This document shows positions 13,751 to 27,555 of a stretch of DNA of 64,000 bases, in pieces. This DNA comes from Strigops habroptila (taxonomy: Eukaryota > Chordata > Aves > Psittaciformes > Psittacidae): assembly GCF_004027225.2 (NCBI RefSeq), contig NC_044282.2, forward strand, positions 51,924,576 to 51,988,575, written 5' to 3'. The first letter of the stretch is position 1; the number at the start of each line of letters is the position of its first letter. A model generated the notes under the pieces. It did no database searches and was not told where the DNA came from. It saw nothing but the letters and a program-made list of their open reading frames with translations. The position numbers were made by a program, and so were the translations under genes.

Positions 13751-16700
13751 AAGGCTGTGAAAGCAGCAATGTATTTTTTATTTAATCTAAATTTCTGTTC
13801 AAAAGAAAACTTAGATTCCCCAATGGAGGAAGAAAACTCTGGTTTTAGACTCATGAAACCTGAGTCCATCCCTCATTTTGCACCAAATGAATGTAGACAA
13901 GCTCCTTTTGTGGGCGCAAAATCTGAATGGTGTGAATGAAATGCAATTTACTGCCTAGGATCTGCTCTTTATTAATCATTTGTTTGAATCTTAGCAGTAC
14001 TCAAGGGCCCTACTGGGGATCATGCCCTACTCTGAAGGCTCAGTGCTGAATGCATCACCCAAGACAGCCCAGGTCCTGAAGAGGGCTTGAAAGAGAAACT
14101 GCCAAAGGGAACAAGAGCAGGCCATGTGGTCAGGGTCTTGAGAAGCTAAGTATTTGCCAGTTATAATTTTCCCTACTTTCTCAGTAAAAATTCTGGGCTG
14201 TGTTTTTTCATGGGTTTACCACAATATATATGCCTAAGTGAATTCTGTGGAGGAGAACTTCTTGGTAATTAAAGCTCACAGACTGCTTTTTTTGTTGTTT
14301 TTGAGAAAGAAAGAAAACTCCACATGACCTCCAATTAGGATTGAGCAAAACGGAAACAGTTTTCAGAACTGAAATGCAGTCCTAAAGTGATTTACATCTG
14401 CTCAGTGGGAACTAGAGGAGGAAGGAAATACTAGCAGTACCATCTTCCAAGACGTGTCTGGTCCTGTTAATATTTGTTGAGTTGTGGTATAGTTAAAAAG
14501 TTCCAATACTGTGAAAAAAGATGTGGCAGAGTATGTTAGCAATTAACAGCATATACCACAGCAATGGAAAGCTCTTAGTGCTTCGTACTATCCACGCTGA
14601 GATGTGGTCAAAGGAGAGAAACTAGGTTTCATTTTGGCTGTAAGGCAGAACACAAGTAATCTAAAATGAAATGAAAGAAAAATGTTTCAAAATAGCTAAA
14701 CCCCATGGAGGACCAGATTTTTGCATGGACATTTGTTTAGAAATTAAATATTAACACAAAGTCATGGTGGCTAACTTTTATTGATCTTACTAAAAGAGAA
14801 AGGGACACCAGCCTGTTGGAAGTGTCTATAACTGTGTGCATTTTTAAGTCCAAGTGAACATGGATTAACTTCTTAGACATTGTGTGATTACCTTTAAAAA
14901 TATGAGGTATCAAGAAAATAACTAATGCTGTTTGCTTCATTATTCAGATTTTTTATTTTCTCTTATACAATGGGGAGGACAGTCACTGCTTTTTAATGGA
15001 ACCTAAAGCAGAGCAACATGTCTCCAGAAACTGAAAACTGAAGCAAGACCATCTATCCCCCACAAAATGTACAATAGTTACAAAGCTCTGCAAATGGAGT
15101 CAGTAAGCATAAGAATACCTTATGGACACTTAGAAGAGTCAGACTGCAAGAAAAATAATTGATTTTCGGGCAAAACTCAGTGGTGGCGCAAACGACTGGA
15201 TGTGCTGTTGCAGAAAGGTCTCAGGCTACGCTTATACAAAGGCAAGCATCACTAATTGTAAAAACTCTCTCAGGTGTATTCAGTGGCTCACTTCAGGGTT
15301 TAGCATTGCTTCTACATAACATCACGTTATCTCAACTGAGTATACATCTACATCCTTCTAACTTGTTGCTTCTTCTTCAGACCACTTCCCTCTACCTCAC
15401 ATCACTATTTCTCATTCTCCAGGATTTATCTTTGAAAAAGAAATCTTCGTATGCAAAGAAGACTGAAAACCTCACAGAGTGTATCCACAGATCTTTACTA
15501 GAAAGACAATTCTTTTAGTTTTGAAACATGACATGATATGAGAAATCCCATCTAACTTCAAGGAGTTCTATGTGTAGACACGAGGATGCATGACCATTCT
15601 CTAAACTGCTCTTACAGAACATGGACAGAAGTAGATTTGGGATTTTCAATATCTATCTGAAGTTGGAAGTCTAGTGTCCTCCCTCAGCTGACAAACTTAA
15701 GACATCTACATATAGAAAGATGAATACATATGTTTCAAAGTTATGTGCATGGCTCTTATGGTGTTGGTGAGTAAAGCAATATCCCCTGAAATAAATTAGC
15801 AGTGTGTTACTTATGCACTAGGTTTTATCAACCACTAGAACCTCATCGGAGCAACATGTATGTCTTGAATGTTTTATATATTCAGAATATACAGGCATTT
15901 AGACATGCTGCCTTTGTTCATCCATATCTTATTCCCTTCCAGTTCCTATGTGTGGGGTTTTTAATGCTACATTTGTTGAAAGAGAAGGACGTGAAAAAAA
16001 ACCTAACATAGAATCTGAGTGGGAAATTTGAGTGAGCCCCTAATGTTGAGGCACTACAGGAAGAGAAATATGTATAAACTGCTTTTTAATCTGCATAACT
16101 CTACCCACACTAGGGGTTTCTCTAATATAAATTCTGTTAGTTTCTATGTCAATATTGTCAAATTGGTACTAGAGTTGGCCAGAAAACAAGAATTTTATTT
16201 TGCAAAAAGTCATGGTTTCAGAAATAATTTTCAGTCTGCAGTGGGACAATAATACTGAGACCATTCCAGAAAAAAATTGCAGCAAAAATGCATGTGAAAA
16301 AGTATTTCCCCCTAGTATCTTGTAACTCCCCCATGTGCTCACAGGGACTACTGTATTGCAGCAGTACTAGTAAATGAAGTTGCCCAGGGACTGCTGTCTG
16401 CCCTGAGGCCAGCTCACACGCCTTGTGTTGACACAGTTAATTGCTTTTACCCCCCAAAACATGCTGACTGCATCTATACTGGCTCAAACTATCCCCTCAG
16501 CTGTGCTGGGACATTTCTGGGAGAGAGGTAGTTAGCCCAGGCCAGACTATTGCCAAGGACCATTTTAACAATTTAACTCTACTGACAATCATCTGCCCGT
16601 GATCAAGTTTGCCCTGGCCATGTTTCACATACTGAAATTAGATTGCTCAGGAGACCATATTGAAGTCCTTGCTCTTGTTTTTCTATGCAAAGGAGTTTCC

Positions 16701-19700
16701 CATGCCATTAGCTATTTTGAGAAGGGATTCTCTTTGCCTGGTTTTGATGAGAAATTCCAGCCTCAGCTTGCAAAACCGTCCTGACAAAAATTTAATGGAA
16801 ACACATGCACTGGTGTAAAAAGTTCAGATGAATCTGCATCTTTCTTCAAAAATCATGCTGTTGACAAATTCCACCAGTGCAATGATTGATTTAAGACATG
16901 CCTTCATTGAAGCATGCATCTGTACTTCAGACCTTGAATGTATCTGGCTGGTTTTCCAAGGCCATAGTTGCTAATGCAGTTCACTCCATAGCAATTACAT
17001 TGTGGTTTTATCTACGTAAGAGCTGGATTAAACAATCTAGCAGATATCAAAGGGTATAACTATTCCTTTTTTTCTTCTCTTTTTTCCTCATTATCTTCCT
17101 GACTGTAGTGGCTTCACTCACTTCTAACACAGTTGATAAATACAGTGTGTTTGGAGACTATTAGTGCACATATGCTTTGTCCTACATTAATTCCTAAGAA
17201 ATGCACCTCCTTAAGCATTCATCAATGCAAGAACCAAGTATTTGAATAATGATAGAAAAATAAACAAAGGGATTTGACTGGATTGAAAGTTCATTTGTGT
17301 TTTATTAAGTTTGATTCAGACATTCTTATTTTGTCGCTCTGCATGCCTCTGCACATTTTTTCCTTTTCTAGTTTATTAAACAAGTCATTACTTTGGTAAA
17401 GAGAAGCATATCCTTTTAATTCCAGTGTACTTCAGAACCTGCTTTCACACCGTGGAAAAAAAGAATAGGGAAATCTTGAGCATGTTTGAAGTGGTTTTAA
17501 AATTCTTCCCCTTTTTATAAGACAAGTTATGTTTATCAGTAGCTTTAACTTTAGGAGATCTACAAAGGGACTGGTTTGTCAGCAGAAGACTTATAAGTCT
17601 CCCTAACAGTATCAAAGACATTAGGGCTCTCTCAATGGTAGGATGCTAGAGTTGCATACTAAAGATAGCAGACACATGCTTCATGGAAGTAGCACTACTG
17701 AAATATAAACAAGCCCCCTTCATCCAGACATTTTTGGTTATGTTTACAGATTAAATCTCAGGATGTGTATATTAGATGTTCTTGTTTCAGGATATTAATG
17801 GCAAAATGAACCTGTTTTTGATGTTTAAGTCACATTAATGTCTGATGGACTGTTAAAATGTTAAAGGGTACAACAGACATGCTGTAGTATGTGACATATG
17901 TTAGTCATACCATACTAGTTAGGAATTTGGATTTGTTTATAATGAAAATAAATTTACTGAATTTAACCCCCCTCTGCCTCCCCAAACAGTTAAATCACAT
18001 TAGGTTCCATTTCCTCTGAAAGACAGTCTTGAAAAATTAGATGAAACTTGAAAAGAAATTGTATTCAGATTTCAACAGTAGTACATAAATGTAACCTGCT
18101 TAGTAATGCAAATTTATATGACCTGTGGACAAATAATTGGATATCAGAAGAAAATTCAGAAGTAGCTGCTTGCTCTTCAGGCAGTTTGGTGTAACAATCA
18201 TCCTAACTCCAAACCACCTTCTGAATACTTACAATCATAATAAATAATTTTAATTCTGGACACATTTGTGCTTAAGGTCGTTTAATTCACTTTCTTATTA
18301 TAAAGATGCTGAGAGCGAACACTGTCAAAACCGAACTCCAGCAAAGACAGACATACCAGGTAGGAAGGCCAAATGAAGCAGGGTCATTTAGCTCAGTTTT
18401 TAGAGGTTATGCTAATGCATTTCACAAAAAATAAGATTGCCTTATTATTTCCTTATTCTTCCCACCTGTGCCTATCCCATATTTCTTTCTGTATACTAGC
18501 ACTATAAACTTGGAAAGAGACAGTGGTTTTACTCTTTTCTTCCATGATGGAGTTTTAGCGCATGACCAGACCACCATGACATCGAAAAAAAGCTGAAATT
18601 TACTTCTTTTTAACATTGTTAATTCACATGTGAGTATGTGCATTGTGGGTGGACCAAAGGATTACTGGGTTCCTAGGGGTCTTGGGTTTTGCTGATATGG
18701 TAGATTCTGGAGTGGTTTGAGTAAAGGAAAGCTTAAATAGCTGTCAAAAGCAAGGAGCTGCAGATACACTGAGGGATGCTATAGCAATAGGAGCCTGATT
18801 TACTTTACTCAGCCTTCCAGAGGACCTCACAGGGAGGTGCCTGTCCCCCTGCAGAGTCCATCTATAGTCAGGGTGAGATCTCAGCATGGGAGTTAATCAC
18901 CTGTGTTGACCCACTCCTAGGAGAAAAGAGTAACTGGTGACCTGGAAAGCAGCATAAACCAGAGATGTCTAAGTGCTAGGGAACAATTTTGGGCTGAGTT
19001 CTAGTCTGCTAGTGAGGAAAGAAGGGGAGACTGGCTGAAAAGTGTGGTTGGCTCTACAGCACTACCAGCATTCGAACAAAACTGTGCTGAGAAATGCCTT
19101 AAAATATTGCCAGTGAATTGAACTTGTATGTTCTGAGAAAATCAGGCAGCAAAAATGCTTCTCCCTCCACATTCTCTGTCTTCTCTGTAAATGCACCCTT
19201 TTCCCTCATGCCAGGCAGCACAGCAGAAGTGTCACAGATAGCAAAGACATCTCTGCTGGCTTTACAGCAACCATCTTCGCAGAGGAAATATTCAGGAGGA
19301 CCCTCCAGATGGTACACATCATTTTCCACTGCTATGAAGTGAGCTATGAAGCAGCACAAAATTAACTCAATGGGCTGAACGATCTGGCTGCTTATAGCAA
19401 ATTTGTATTTGAAGACACTGTTACACAGACCAATGCTAATAAATAAATGTATCAAACCTCATGCCTCTGAATCTACAGCTATGAAGAAATACTTCCTTTC
19501 TGGTTTCTTGAAGATGCACTATACAGAAGCAAATGAGAGCAACCATGAACTTTAACCAGTCAGGCATTTTAATGTTATAAACTAACAAACAGCTGCATTT
19601 TCAGAAATTATATTTCATCTTATATCCTTTAACCACTTTAAATTTTGCAAGGTGACATAAAAATTACCACCAATTTCTCCTCAGCTTCACTTGAAGAAAA

Positions 19701-20830
19701 GTTTTTTGGTACTGGGTAGTCTTGCAGTGGTGGAAATGGATTTTAAGTCTTGGCCTAGTAAGTGTAAAGTCCTCTCTGAGGAACAGTGAATCTCTTTTCC
19801 TTTCAGCTTTTTAAGAGGTTTATGGCTGACACACTCTTGGTGGAATATCAATAATAAATTATACCTATGTAGAAAATAAATTTGCAGAGGATATTCAAAT
19901 TTGATCTTAGGCCAGTTAGGCACAACTTCTGAAAATTCTGAAATTATTTGGAAAAGAAAGTTTTAAGAAAAATGTATTGTATCAACTGAAATGTCTCAGA
20001 AATGTTTGATTATGGTTGACTTTTTAATTGTATTGAGAACACAAAATGAAACACATCATAAGAACATTAAACATGAAAAACTATTTTGAAAGGAAATATT
20101 AGATGCCCAGTTCCAAAATTATAAAACAGGACATTTTGGCAATGTCAGAATAGGCCTATCTGCCAAATTTTATTTCAACAAATCTAATAGGGCCATGCAA
20201 AGCATTCTGGTTTCAGAACAACTGCATTTTCCAATTCTTCATCTCTTTTCTGGCCAGCAATAATATAGTAGTGATTCTAAAAACATGTGATTAATTCACT
20301 TGTATCTGCACATCTTCCTACTGCAGAGTAAGTAATTCTTAAAATTTATTTCTATTTTGAAAGGCATTGAACGGAGTTTCAATTAAATGCTAATAAGTTC
20401 AATTTAGATGCAATTAAAACAGTCAAGGAATTAGAAAATGAGTTCTTATAAAGGTGTAAGAATAAGAGACCTAAGAGCTGACTCAACAAGTTCTGGTTTT
20501 AATCCTGGCATCAAAAAATGGGACTGATATTGCCTTATTTTAGTTATTTAGATATTATTTCAAGGCTGTCTTTGTCTATAGTTGTTGTGGGTAGAGAGGC
20601 ACTTCCAATGGAAGATTCATCCCAGCCAAAAATAGGTGCCTAAGGTAGGTGAGATAAGTTTCCCTCTGTAAATTTATGCAGCCCCGGTGAGGTGCCTGAG
20701 GAATGCTGTCACATTTTGGCTCAGGATTCCAGTTTTTGCAAACTGCTGATAATACTAGAAAATGAAACAAGAAAGAAATGGCTCATGAGAAAATGAAAAG
20801 AACTTACAGTCAGTGTTATGATAGTTCTTG
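13751..20830. other. AT-rich non-coding DNA
   Basis: No gene or repeat family recognised. Frames at 15159-15518 (plus) and 19099-19455 (minus, 118 codons) were examined. Neither resembles a known domain or has convincing splice context. Confidence 0.6.
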
Positions 20831-20880
20831 ATATTTCTTAGGACACCACTTATAAAACCTTTGCTCAGATTGATGTCCCT
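20831..20880 (+). repeat. Dispersed 50-bp repeat, copy 1
   Basis: The first 30 bases are identical to 22505-22534 and the next 20 match at 13 positions (43/50 by eye). No family recognised. The flanks do not match. Confidence 0.8.
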
Positions 20881-22044
20881 CCCTTCTCACCCTGCGATAA
20901 AAGAAAGAAAATGGAAAGAGATTTAAAGCAACCCTCCTCAGAACAGTTCTCCATCCCTCCACCCAGCAGCAGAGAAGGGAGCACTGCCGATGCTTTCAGC
21001 CTCCAGGTTGTGCTGATGAACGTGGAGTCAGAGCTACACCTTAAGTTCATGGGCAATACCTGCCTCATTGTTTCCTCCATACGTATAATGAGCTCTAGAT
21101 AGGTTGCCTTCGCTTTGTACTAGATGAGAAAATACTTGAAAACAAAGAACTTCTGTTTCTCTTTGTTTTAGGCTTCCAGAGGAATGGCAAGGAAAAGAAC
21201 AGCCTCTTAAGAGCAAATCTTACAACACAATGTGTTTTGCCCCAGAGGAACATCCTAGGCCTTCATTATCTGTTAAGCACAGCCCTTTGACATGTCTAGG
21301 ATTTAAGCATAAATGGTTGTCAAATCGCTCTCACAGTGTTATGGTATGCTGGAGGTCTTATGGGAGTAGAGTGGAAAACTTGTCTTTAAGTGAATCTGAG
21401 TAGAACTTCGAGAGGCTATGTGGATCTCAAATTTGTCTTCAGGGTATGCAGCAGTTCATAAGACTGCTACTTTTTTGTGACATAGCTTTTATGGGGGTAG
21501 AGCCAGAATATTAAGCTCATTGCTTCCAGATGGAAAGGTTGGACAAGACAGAAATCCTTGGCATTGGGACCATGGACAGAGTGGTGTGATATGGACATGA
21601 CATATTGAAGTAATCTAGATAGAAGATACAATGTTAGCCAAGGTTGTCAGTTGGATACTTTTTAAAACATTATATGGTTTGTAACAAGGTATTGTGTATC
21701 CTTCGAAACCCTCCAGATTGAAATCCTGGAAAGACTGTGGGGAAAATGGTGATTATTTTGCTTAAGTTACTAGAGTTCATTTTATACATATTAAGAGCTT
21801 GGCATCATTTGCCTGCAAGAAATTTTAGGCCAGCAATTTATACCGTACGAGCAATGTACATCATGCTAGCAGCACTTAAATGAGTCCAGGTGCTCGTTTG
21901 TAACTTCGATCTTGTGTGTTCTTATTCATGTGCTATACACCGATAATGGTGCAGTGCCTCAAATAAGAATGCATTTCATGAACCACACATCTGTTTACAA
22001 GAGATGTTTTTGCATGAGATCCTTACGGCTACACTGAGGGCTTT

Positions 22045-22059
22045 CCACCAGGGGGCATG
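22045..22059 (+). promoter_or_regulatory. CTCF-type motif
   Basis: CCACCAGGGGGCATG matches the CTCF core CCACCAGGGGGCGC at all positions up to the final bases. It is the best such match I noticed in the window. It lies in non-coding DNA about 36 kb downstream of RDH14. Binding is inferred, not shown. Confidence 0.55.
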
Positions 22060-22504
22060 TAAAGCCCACAAGATTAATCACTCTCCCACCGTAATTTTCT
22101 TTGGATGTTTTGCCGATGAAGATTGCTTAAAGCCCATTTAGCAGTCAGAATCCCCATCGTACAAATTCAAAATGTATCTTAGCTAAGCAAGAAGTAGGAA
22201 AAAAGGAGGACCCGTTGCAAAGGGTTGAGGAGAACTGGGCAATAGATACAGTCCTTCATGTAGTCTTGATTGTTCAGATGAGCTATATATCCACTGTTGC
22301 ATGCTGTTCCTATTTGCAAAATGCTTGTTCGTATGTATAGGACATTTATGCTTTCTCTGATTTCAGAGAATTCTTATACAAAGACTTTTTAGCGAAGCTG
22401 TTGTGAACAGCAGGGGACAGGATTCAACCTTTTTTGTTGAAGACACAAAGCATAAACTTGATGTATTTCAGTACCTCAAGAATGAAAAATCAGGCACACT
22501 ACTA

Positions 22505-22554
22505 ATATTTCTTAGGACACCACTTATAAAACCTCTTCTCAACATGATATCCCA
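22505..22554 (+). repeat. Dispersed 50-bp repeat, copy 2
   Basis: Partner of 20831-20880, same orientation, about 1.67 kb away. The shared core includes 'ttaggacaccacttataaaa'. The origin is unknown: it may be a local duplication or two ends of a lost element. Confidence 0.8.
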
Positions 22555-24980
22555 GACATACCCGGGTACAAGAATCAGTCAGAGAAAAGTTTTTTGAACA
22601 AACCCATAATGTGATCTTTTCCTGTCATGTACAGCCCAGTGGTGAACACAGAAGTCTTTGTAACAGACTGGGATACATCAGAGACAGCTAAATTCCTAAG
22701 TGATTTTTCAAGACTACTTTAGAGAGGTATATGGAGTTAAGACAAACTTTATCCGACTCTTACAACTATAGACTCTCACTGCTTTGAATTTAAAGGAAAC
22801 CTCTCAATTGATGAAAATGGTAACTTAATCACTTTATTTAGGAGGACTGGTTTGTTACATTCTTAAAATTCACATCGTGTGGGCTCCACTGACTGTCCTG
22901 TATGCAAAATAAAGTAAATACAAATAGGGAGTTATTTGCTCTGAAGGGAAGCTTTGAACAGATACATGTTAGGACTCTCAAGAGAACTGCAAATATTTGG
23001 GAAAACACAAGGTATTTTTTGTAAAGGAAAATATATCTACCTGTTAAAATCTTTCTCTTCAGTGTTTGTTCACTCAGTATTTACATTTACTAATGTTCTC
23101 TGGATCCACACTCAGTGTTGGGAAAGAATGATTAGGTGAAATTGTAATGAAAATCTGTTAAAACCTTTCCTACATATGCTAACCTTTAGAGAACAGGTAA
23201 GTCTCAGAAACAAATTCAATAGGACCCTGAGAAGCACAAAGATGCCATGTTTGCAGTGAGCCTGCTCAAATTGTGCACAAGGAATTCCAGGGCTCTGGAT
23301 TAAAGTATTAGTCACAGATAATCTCATTTGTTCTTCAGTCTTTGCTATAAGTACTGAGAACATCAGAAAAAAAAAAGAAAAAAAAGGGCAGAAGGGCTCC
23401 ATTTTTAAAGCAAACATTAATAAACAGACTCATGTAAAGTTGCAGGAAGATCAGAGGACCCTGTGACAGTAAGTAATAGCTATTCCACTTTCAGCAACAA
23501 TTAGCTCTGAAAGCTTTTCAGATGGCCTATTTTCTAGAGAGACTGTAATGCACTTAAAATCTGGGATTCTCTTTTCCCTAATTGGCTTCTACTCACATTA
23601 ACTGAAATCTATACCACCTCTTTCACAGTTACAGAACTGGACAACAACAACAAAAAACAACTTAAAAACTTATGAACTGATTATTTTTATTTTAACTCAA
23701 GAAGACATCAGGAAATTTGACCTGATAAATACTGTTACATAATTTGGTTATATCTGAATTAAGGCCAGTAGCTTGCTCTTAAAGAATAGCTTCCCAACAG
23801 GGTCTGAACCTTCATTTGAATATAGGATCAGATGAATGTTTCTGTCAATCATGTAGACCCACAGGTTAATCACAGTTCAGCCACTTAAAACTATTCTACA
23901 TTCTTTTTGAAGAAGAACCTACAATACAAGACCTTATTAGAAGAGTTCACAGACTATGGAATAAATGAATCTATGAACAGGCTTAATTATTTAAATTTGA
24001 GAAACAGGAGAACTCTTTAGTCTTTCTGAATCAAATAAATAAATAGAGATTTAGAAATAGAGACTAAAATAGACATGATTTATCTCTCTCATAAACAGAA
24101 AATAAGTCTGCAGTAAGAACTTCTTACAAGGGAGTGCTGAAAGATCCTCAGACATTGTTAGCTATCAGGTCAAATTAAAAACATATTTGCCATATTTATC
24201 ACCACAGATTTTGAATTTAGAATTATTAAGTATAAAGGAAACAAACCTGGCAACAACAGTTTTTCTTTACTGTATTTTCACAGAAAAGAAATAAAAATGG
24301 ATGGAAATGCAGTTTGGAGATAGTGTAGGACATATAAGGAGGGGGCTCAGGATGTCAAAACAGTAAGCTTATGATGTACTAGTGGGAGTGCTCAACAGCC
24401 TGTAAAATGGTTAGTAGGGCAAATAACTCTAAACCCTGTTCTCTGCATACTGGTTTTGGTATGCAAGTTTTGGGCACAAAGCTTCTTCTGGTAAACCCTC
24501 TTCAGTGTTCCCACAAATTCAGGATGCTGCACTGGCAAGAGTATGCAGCTATGTGCCTGGAAAGAAAACCACAGCAATGGAGTCAATGTACACTGCATTT
24601 TATGCTTCAGTGAAGCATGGAGCGAAACTGCAGACATCTGTCCTGAAGGATCATCATTTACCTCCAAACTGCAGGAGTGAGGGAATAGCAATATACTGCC
24701 AACAACCGAAGAAAGAGATGGAGTTTCACTGAGCTGTGAAAAGAGATGGCCAGCCCACAGGCAGGGAACCTGTGCTTCTTCACACGCTGTGTGATTTCAC
24801 TACATATAAATTCCCTGGAACCATATCAGTGTATCTCACCATAGACCAATGCTTAGATGACACCAGTTTTGGCTGCACTGTAAAACCATGACACAAAGCC
24901 AGTGTCTTCAGTATCCTTGTACTTCCTATGATGCTGCTGGGTAATTTACAGACAGCAATTTTTTTAGGAAAGAATAAATG

Positions 24981-25072
24981 GAAAATTAACTGGGACTAGT
25001 TAGAACTGGGACTAATTAGGGACTAACTGGGACTAATTTATGACTAAAATTAACTGGGACTGGTTAATTTTC
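24981..25072. repeat. Degenerate AACTGGGACT array bounded by inverted repeats
   Basis: Four copies of AACTGGGACT (near 24987, 25004, 25025 and 25051) lie between GAAAATTAAC at 24981-24990 and its exact reverse complement at 25063-25072. Intervening bases are variants such as 'aattagggactaactg'. No family recognised. Confidence 0.65.
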
Positions 25073-27444
25073 AGAAACAAGCATGTAGAATCCAGATGTG
25101 ACACAACCAGGACATTCAGGAGGAGTCACCTCAACTACTCAGCTGTTTTCCTGGCTTTTGTAGTCCTAGTAGGGGCAGTCTAATTCCCAGGAAATCTGTC
25201 CCTCTTGAAGGACGAGCATATCAGTCAGAAGCAACAGGATATCTATAGGAATAACTGAAGTTGTGCTGTCTTATGCCCAAGGTTAAATGGCATGATCATA
25301 ATGACCCCCTTGACCTAGAAGCTTATGACCCAATGGTAGTTTGTCACAGACAAATACAGTAGCAAACAGGTTCAGAAAAAGATAATTTTGACCAAAGTGA
25401 TTTTAGACAAATATCAGTGAAAAACTCACACTGAAAGAATTCCCCTCTATAAGCAGATACATCAGATGAAGAGAGACATGTACTTACAGGAAACAGATTC
25501 TTTCAAGACTTAAAACTTGGGAAAAGCATCAGTTACAGAAAGATTTCCTGCAGCTTTTTAAAATACATTTTTTGCAACAGCTGTCTCCAGTCTTGTGGAA
25601 ATATTCCAGAAGGGAATCCTGTCCCGTGACAGAAGGACTGCTTTGATCACATTGATTATAAAAGCAGATACAGAAGGTCACAGTGACAGAAACTTTCTTT
25701 TCTGAATGTGGAACCTAACCGATTAACCGACTTTAGCTACTTGCATGTATGAAATTGTTCCTACTCTCACCCAGAAGAGTCAAACGACTTTGATGAAATG
25801 TAAATTTGCAGCAGTCAATACTCATAATAGTTTTTCTCTAGTGCATCAAGCACAGCTAGCAGTAAGATCAGACTTCCTTGGCTTTGCTAAGAGAGCAGTA
25901 GATGTAGGTGGAGACTCATAAGTTGAAAATGTTTTGGTGAAAATGAAAATATTTAGCTTGATGTTTCTGAATTTCTTTGTACTTTCCCACTCCTGTCAGC
26001 AAACATTAATTGCTAAAATATTTCATTTTGAATGATAAACATCCACCTTTACCCTCTTTTACTACATTTTTTCATGTGCTTTGTATGGAATTTTTGCTTA
26101 TGCCAAAACCACTGAAAACAAAATATATGCTTTTAAGGGATATTCTCTGCTAGGACATTTTGATTCTCAGAAACCTAATATTCTTCACCTTTGTGATCTA
26201 TTACATACCTTAAGCTTCATATACTTCCATGCAGAATGAAACAAACCATGGCAAATGGAGATATCCAAGAGACTGAAGCAGAAAGTAAGTTATTTACTTT
26301 CAACTGACTTTACACAGACATAGCAGTTTGTGAATCCTGTCTAAAGCAGTTTCTGAGTTATGACCATACTACATATTAAGGTGGAGGAAGAGATGTCTGT
26401 AAGATCCTCTTATCATTGCTATAGCATATGGAAAGCTAGAACGAATATCCATCCTTGGCTCCCCTAGCTACATTACAGGTTTATTACTTCTTACATTCCT
26501 ATTTTGTGTGTGAGTTGTGAGTCTATATACATCATGGACTAATACAGGATGAGGGAGAAAAGGAATATTCTGCTATTGCTATTTGTATTTCACAAGCTGG
26601 GAACAGCAAAAAGGATCCATTTTTCAAAGCTATCTGAAAGCTGGAGGCAACAGCACTTAGGTGCTTCAAGTTTACATGCTTGCTTGGTTGCTATGTGAGT
26701 TTCCTTAAGAAGCTAATTCCCGCATTGGCAGACAAATAAACATTTATTTCATTCCTGACCCTGATACTGAAGCCCAAGGATCTAAGCAAGAAAAGGGAGG
26801 TCTGCAATTTTGCTACAGTTCAGCTTCACAGAGTGGGGGTAAGAGAAGATGACATGCCCCTGCCCCTCTTTCTTTCCACTTCCCTTGAATTTTTGGGAAG
26901 GATGTTTGAGCTCTGAGGCTGAGGGCTATTGGTGGGCAGCGAACCAGGTGGAAGGTTTCCTACACCAAAACCACTTGCCCTTGAGAAAGATGGCTGTTCC
27001 TGGTTCTTTCTTTTTTGACCCAAGCAGAATGCCAATAGCCAGGAGCCCCTGTTTTTCTCAGGGTAAGCCTACTGAACATGTAATTCCTGACATCTTCTAT
27101 CCACACAGATTCAGGCATCACACCAGAGCCTCTCCCAGTGATAAGCAGAATCTGGAAACCATGAGAGGGAGCAGCTCCCAAGACTGCCTGCTGCACAGTA
27201 CCAGCTGATCCCTCCCATGCCATCTTCTGCTCATTCACTATGGTCATTCAGAAGACAGCCATCTCCCCCGGGGCTGCTGGTGCTCAGAACTGGAAAGTGA
27301 TGGGCAGCACACTGTCACTTTGCGGGTAGCCCTGGCTATGGTCAGCATTCCCACATGCTTGCCCCTTTGTGAATCTGCTGCTATGCCTCTTTTGGAAAAG
27401 GGACTTGGATTCATAAGTCATTTAGGAGCTTTAACATGTTTTTC

Positions 27445-27555
27445 CCAAAGTAACTGGACAAAGGTCACAGAGGAAATCTGTAGCAGAACTGGGAAATAAA
27501 TCAAGATCTGAGTCCCAGTCCAGAACCTCAGGCACAAAACTACCATTTTTCATAG
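27445..27555 (-). repeat. MIR-type ancient SINE fossil
   Basis: The plus strand reads 'gtaactggacaaaggtcaca', 'ggaaatctgtagcagaactg', 'aaatcaagatctgagtccca' and 'gtccagaacctcaggc'. This is collinear with the reverse complement of the amniote MIR core (accession-free, from memory). It is the clearest of the four MIR-like fragments here. Confidence 0.6.

Larger units (their letters stand above)
20881..27444. other. AT-rich non-coding DNA with a CTCF motif
   Basis: Contains the second 50-bp repeat copy, the CTCF-type motif and the AACTGGGACT array listed separately. Nothing else is recognised. The stretch near 26830-27300 is somewhat GC-richer without a clear cause. Confidence 0.55.

Noticed and set aside
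19099-19455. 118-codon minus-strand open frame that looks mildly protein-like
   Set aside because: I could not match it to any family and saw no convincing splice or promoter context. Kept only as non-coding.
20487-20560. Possible forward MIR ('ttctggttttaatcctggca' then 'aaaatgggactgatattgcc')
   Set aside because: Only two short words match, and the middle of the element would have to be deleted. Not strong enough to list as a feature.
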